NCBI GenBank assembly: GCA_913048145.1
Contig: CAJWVP010000100.1
Coordinates: forward strand, 1 to 9,116
Origin: an uncultured Rhodospirillaceae bacterium
Lineage (GTDB): Bacteria > Pseudomonadota > Alphaproteobacteria > Rhodospirillales > Casp-alpha2
Direction of reading: 5' to 3'
DNA: 9,116 nucleotides
The notes under the pieces are model-generated. The model did no database searches, was not told where the DNA came from, and saw only the letters and a list, made by a program, of their open reading frames with translations. Made by a program: the position numbers and the translations under genes. Position 1 is the stretch's first letter; every line of letters begins with the position of its first letter. Positions 6,600 to 9,116 of this stretch are shown in pieces.

Positions 6600-7808
6600 C
6601 TATTTGGCGGGACGCATCTTCATGACTTCGGCGTCCGACGGCAGGTACTTGGCGCCGTCCTTGAAGGCCCAGTCGACCATCATGCCCTTGCCGTCCTTGA
6701 CGGCGATCTTGCCGACCCAGGCGCCCATGGTGGACTGGTGGTCGATCTTGCGGTAGTGGACCTTGCCCATGGGGGTATCGACGTCCAGGCCTTCGAAGGC
6801 GTCGACCAGCTTTTCCGTATCAGTGGATCCGGCCTTCTTAAGTGCGGCGGCGACAGAGAGCATCGTGTTGTAGCCGACGATGGAGCCGATGCGTGGGTAG
6901 TCGCTGAACTTCTTCTGGTAGGCGTCGACGAACTTCTGGTGAGCCGCATCCTTGATTGCGTACCAGGGATAACCCGTGACGATCCAACCGGCCGGTGCGT
7001 CACCCTTCAAGGGGTCAAGATATTCGGGCTCGCCGGTCAGCAGGCCCAAGGTCAGACGACCCTTAAACAGGCCGCGCAGGTCGCCTTCGCGGACGAATTT
7101 CGCCAGGTCACCGCCGAAAGTGACGTTGTAGATGGCGTCAGGCTTGGCCGCTTCGATGGCCTGCACTTCGGCGCCGGCATCGATCTTGAACAGGCCGGGC
7201 CACTGCTCGGTGACGAATTCCACGTCCGGACGGATCGCCTTGAGAACCTTTTTGAAGGCGCCGACGGCATCCTTGCCGTAGGCGTAGTTGGGCGCGATCG
7301 TGGCCCATTTCTTAGCCGTGGAAACCTTCGCCGCGGCTTCCGCCAGCATGGCGGCTTGCATGTAGGTCGACGGGCGGAGGCGGAAGGTGTAGCGATTGCC
7401 CTTCGCCCACACCAATGCATCGGCCAGCGGTTCGGCGGCCAGATACAGCCGTTTCTTCTGACCCGCGTAGGACGTCAGCGCGAGGCCAATGTGGCTGAAC
7501 AAGGATCCAGAAATCATCACGACCCCGTCACGCGTGAACAGTTCCTCGGCGATCTTCACGGCCTCGCCAGGCTTACCCTGATCATCGCGAGAGACAATCT
7601 CAAGCTTCTTTCCCAATACCCCGCCAGCGTTGTTGATCATGTCAATCGCGAGTTCGGTACCTTTCTTGTATGGGATTGTGTGGGCGGGAAGGCGTTTGTA
7701 GCTGTTGATGTCGCCGATTTTAATGGTATCGGCGGCCATTGCGTTGACGCCCCAAACGGCGGAAACCGCTGCAACAAGTCCGCCCGTCAGAAATTTTGAA
7801 AGTCTCAT
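6600..7808 (-). CDS. LivK-type periplasmic substrate-binding protein (Peripla_BP_6 family)
   Basis: Periplasmic receptor of the HAAT importer, 402 aa including a signal peptide (positive MRLSK start, hydrophobic core, cleavage after A25 or A26 near NAMAAD). The mature protein opens with DTIKIGDINSY and continues with GTELAIDMINNAGGVLGKK (51-69), the family landmark. Further on come SGSLFSHIGLALT near 100-112 and APNYAYGKDAVGAFKKVL near 172-189. ATG at 7808 is preceded by GAGAGGA at good spacing. It lies 57 bp downstream of the oxygenase gene, in the same direction, with no terminator between, so co-transcription is likely. The proteins of this family take amino acids but also aromatic acids, amides and urea. 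Given the oxygenase neighbour, an aromatic or other organic acid is my inference, not something the sequence shows. Confidence 0.92.
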   Translation of the reverse strand: MRLSKFLTGGLVAAVSAVWGVNAMAADTIKIGDINSYKRLPAHTIPYKKGTELAIDMINNAGGVLGKKLEIVSRDDQGKPGEAVKIAEELFTRDGVVMISGSLFSHIGLALTSYAGQKKRLYLAAEPLADALVWAKGNRYTFRLRPSTYMQAAMLAEAAAKVSTAKKWATIAPNYAYGKDAVGAFKKVLKAIRPDVEFVTEQWPGLFKIDAGAEVQAIEAAKPDAIYNVTFGGDLAKFVREGDLRGLFKGRLTLGLLTGEPEYLDPLKGDAPAGWIVTGYPWYAIKDAAHQKFVDAYQKKFSDYPRIGSIVGYNTMLSVAAALKKAGSTDTEKLVDAFEGLDVDTPMGKVHYRKIDHQSTMGAWVGKIAVKDGKGMMVDWAFKDGAKYLPSDAEVMKMRPAK

Positions 7809-7865
7809 GTCGTGTCCTCTCTGTTGATGCCAATGTAGATGCCTTGGCTCTGCTTGGTTGAAAAT

Positions 7866-8900
7866 CTATTCCGCCGCTTGAAGTGATTCTGCCTCAATGA
7901 GTCGGTCGATGCGTTTGCGGTATACGTTGGCACCCTTGTCGATGGCAAGACGCAACGTCGGTGGATTGGCCGCCCGCTCCTCTTCGGCCTGAATGGCTTC
8001 CAAGATCGCTTTATCTTCGTCGAAGGCAACCTTGAACATTGCATCTATTTGCGCGGCCACTTGATCGTCGTCGATGGCCGTGTTGCGGATGTGCATCCAT
8101 CGATCAATGGTGTAATTCTCAGTGATGGGCGTCATGAAGTGAATGGCGTAGATTTGACACCCCTCGTGACGGCGGGCCTCCGGCAGTTGCAATGCGGATT
8201 CCACGCTGCCGAAATCGATAACGGCGGTGCAAGGGAGGTGGAGGTAATAATAATGCCAGCGATCCACGTTGCCACCGAAATTTCCGTACTGTTGGAAAAA
8301 GCCGATCGGTGGAGAATCCCTGATCCAGCGCCACGCGATAATGTTTTTGTCTGTAATCTCAAACTCGACGGGAATGTCTTCACTGGCCGCACTTCCGAGC
8401 GTTGTCGGATGCACCCAGCTAACATGCGCAGGGTCGACAAGGTTTTCGGCAACGCTGAGATAATTGCACTTGAGATGAAGAGCCTCTCCCAGATGCGCTT
8501 CCCAGGCCGGATCTTCAAATTGGGGAAGATCGAAAACGTCCGCCGTATCTGCATACTCACGCTCACCCATCCAAATCCAGACGATACCGTGCCGTTCGTA
8601 AGTCGGATAGGCATGGACCTTCGCCGAGGGTGGAATGTTGCTTTGGCCAGGGACCCGTTTGCAGACGCCGTCGCCGCCGAAGGTGAGGCCGTGGTAGCCA
8701 CAGACGATCTGGTCCTCGACCAACTGACCCTTGGAGAGAGGGAGGAACTTATGGGGGCAACGGTCATCAAGTGCGACAACCTGACCATCTATAGTTCTGT
8801 AGGCCACTATATTGCGTTCGAGAATTGTGATCGATTTTAACCGGCTCTCAAACTCACTAGCCCAACCCGCAACATACCACGCGTTGTTGACAAACTTCAT
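7866..8900 (-). CDS. Rieske non-haem iron oxygenase, alpha (terminal oxygenase) subunit
   Basis: Cytoplasmic terminal oxygenase of the VanA/dicamba-monooxygenase type, 344 aa from ATG 8900. It uses O2 and electrons from a separate reductase/ferredoxin to hydroxylate or O-/N-demethylate a substrate. The N-terminal Rieske domain binds a 2Fe-2S cluster through C48, H50, C67 and H70 (CPH ... CGYH). The C-terminal catalytic domain has the motif ENLVDPAHVSWVH, giving N153, bridging D156, and iron ligands H159 and H164. The third ligand is probably D296 in FDEDKAILEAI. This layout matches dicamba monooxygenase DdmC (N154, D157, H160, H165, D294), and the N-terminus KFVNNAWYVA also matches. The frame can start two codons earlier at TTG 8906, where GAAGGGAG has better spacing. 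Substrate unknown. No reductase gene is in the window. Confidence 0.92.
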   Translation of the reverse strand: MKFVNNAWYVAGWASEFESRLKSITILERNIVAYRTIDGQVVALDDRCPHKFLPLSKGQLVEDQIVCGYHGLTFGGDGVCKRVPGQSNIPPSAKVHAYPTYERHGIVWIWMGEREYADTADVFDLPQFEDPAWEAHLGEALHLKCNYLSVAENLVDPAHVSWVHPTTLGSAASEDIPVEFEITDKNIIAWRWIRDSPPIGFFQQYGNFGGNVDRWHYYYLHLPCTAVIDFGSVESALQLPEARRHEGCQIYAIHFMTPITENYTIDRWMHIRNTAIDDDQVAAQIDAMFKVAFDEDKAILEAIQAEEERAANPPTLRLAIDKGANVYRKRIDRLIEAESLQAAE

Positions 8901-8913
8901 TGCCAAAACATCG

Positions 8914-8921
8914 CTCCCTTC
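8914..8921 (-). promoter_or_regulatory. Ribosome binding site of the oxygenase gene, ambiguous start
   Basis: GAAGGGAG on the minus strand is a strong Shine-Dalgarno sequence. It is seven bases from TTG at 8906 but thirteen from ATG at 8900. Spacing favours TTG; codon preference and family alignment favour ATG. The protein differs by only two residues. Confidence 0.55.
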
Positions 8922-8937
8922 AGAGTTGTCAAACGCA

Positions 8938-9013
8938 ATAAACGTTTAAACACTGTGGAAAGGTGGGTATGACGACATAATTGAAAGTGACCTAACGTCC
9001 CTGGATAAACGTT
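8938..9013. repeat. Two direct copies of ATAAACGTT, possible regulator half-sites
   Basis: ATAAACGTT occurs at 8938-8946 and again at 9005-9013, 67 bases apart, both on the plus strand. The first copy lies in a perfect 10-bp palindrome TAAACGTTTA (8939-8948). The second overlaps the -10 of a possible plus-strand promoter. Both lie between the oxygenase gene and the possible divergent gene. Repeats of this kind are often sites for a local regulator, but nine bases in a short spacer can recur by chance. Confidence 0.28.
8981..9009 (+). promoter_or_regulatory. Possible sigma-70 promoter for a divergent plus-strand gene
   Basis: TTGAAA (8981-8986) and GATAAA (9004-9009) are separated by exactly 17 bases. 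This is five of six and four of six matches to the sigma-70 consensus. It would start transcription near 9016, about 40-50 bases before the possible start codons at 9054 or 9069. Confidence 0.3.
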
Positions 9014-9023
9014 CGAGAGCCTT

Positions 9024-9050
9024 AAGTTATTGTTTGTATTCAAATAACTT
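9024..9050. promoter_or_regulatory. 8-bp inverted repeat in the divergent intergenic region
   Basis: AAGTTATT (9024-9031) and AATAACTT (9043-9050) are perfect reverse complements with an 11-base gap. The site lies just downstream of the predicted plus-strand promoter and upstream of the oxygenase gene. It could be an operator for a regulator, or a weak hairpin in a leader RNA. It is not followed by a T-run. Confidence 0.28.
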
Positions 9051-9068
9051 TGTATGGGGAGCGAACCC

Positions 9069-9116
9069 GTGTCAACCGCTTTGTCATTCCATGTCTTGAG
9101 GCCGAATTGGGTATTT
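9069..9116 (+). CDS. Possible start of a divergent gene, cut by the window edge
   Basis: A GTG at 9069 is preceded by GGGGAG (9056-9061) at seven bases, and the frame stays open for 16 codons to the end of the window (VSTALSFHVLRPNWVF). An in-frame ATG at 9054 is an alternative, with a poorer ribosome binding site; the frame is closed by TAA at 9045-9047. A possible promoter lies upstream on the same strand. A regulator divergent from a catabolic operon would be a common arrangement, but sixteen residues are too few to recognise a family. Confidence 0.35.
   Translation, partial: MSTALSFHVLRPNWVF

Noticed and set aside
6570..7799. 409-codon plus-strand open frame opposite the binding-protein gene
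   Set aside because: It is almost exactly antisense to a clear LivK-type gene with signal peptide and ribosome binding site. Its translation shows no recognisable domain, as expected from codon bias of a GC-rich gene.
8049..8840. 263-codon plus-strand open frame opposite the oxygenase gene
   Set aside because: It lies wholly antisense to the oxygenase, whose Rieske and iron-binding motifs are intact. Its own translation has no family features.
8897..8911. Four-codon leader frame (MFWQ) whose stop overlaps the oxygenase ATG
   Set aside because: Its ATG is only two bases from the Shine-Dalgarno sequence, too close for normal initiation, and four codons carry no attenuation pattern.
9049..9075. 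Perfect TTGACA -35 on the minus strand with TACAAA as -10
   Set aside because: The spacer is only 15 bases and the box lies inside the possible divergent reading frame. It could still be real but is not well enough supported to list.

Overview
The window looks like a piece of a proteobacterial chromosome, most likely alphaproteobacterial. This is inferred from gene style and composition (a Liv-type importer beside a Rieske oxygenase, and a short ArsC); no rRNA or other marker gene is present to test it. Every well-supported gene lies on the minus strand, so the genes are read from the right end towards the left.

Right half (about 3190-8906): a five-gene run that reads as one operon. The order is a Rieske non-haem iron oxygenase alpha subunit (VanA/dicamba-monooxygenase type), a periplasmic LivK-type solute-binding protein, a fused LivH-LivM permease, LivG and LivF. 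The last three genes overlap (4 bp and 8 bp). A perfect 11-bp GC-rich hairpin sits between the binding-protein gene and the permease gene, where it could set the usual excess of binding protein over membrane components. The simplest reading is uptake of a small aromatic or other organic acid followed by its hydroxylation or demethylation. The substrate cannot be read from the sequence, and no ferredoxin or reductase partner is in view. At the far right edge, a plus-strand reading frame with a good ribosome binding site and a possible promoter may be the start of a divergent gene.

Middle (about 2484-3192): a short glutaredoxin-type arsenate reductase (ArsC) with its catalytic residues intact and no other ars gene nearby. 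It is flanked by AT-richer spacers. One spacer holds a start-less, protein-like fragment.

Left part (1-2483): a polar amino-acid ABC transporter with two adjoining HisQ/HisM-type permeases, then a 378-bp spacer, then a family-3 solute-binding protein cut by the window edge. No ATP-binding gene for it is in the window. The spacer holds a near-consensus sigma-54 type element (one key mismatch at -12) and, about 100 bp upstream of the predicted start, a perfect 8-bp inverted repeat.

Composition is mosaic. By my count a 60-base sample at 1861-1920 is 35% G+C, one at 4801-4860 is 67%, and one at 8461-8520 is 52%. The left transporter, the Liv genes and the oxygenase may therefore have different histories. 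I see no CRISPR array, insertion sequence, tRNA, rRNA or phage gene. I do not see a clearly new defence or mobile system; the unusual points are regulatory and organisational.
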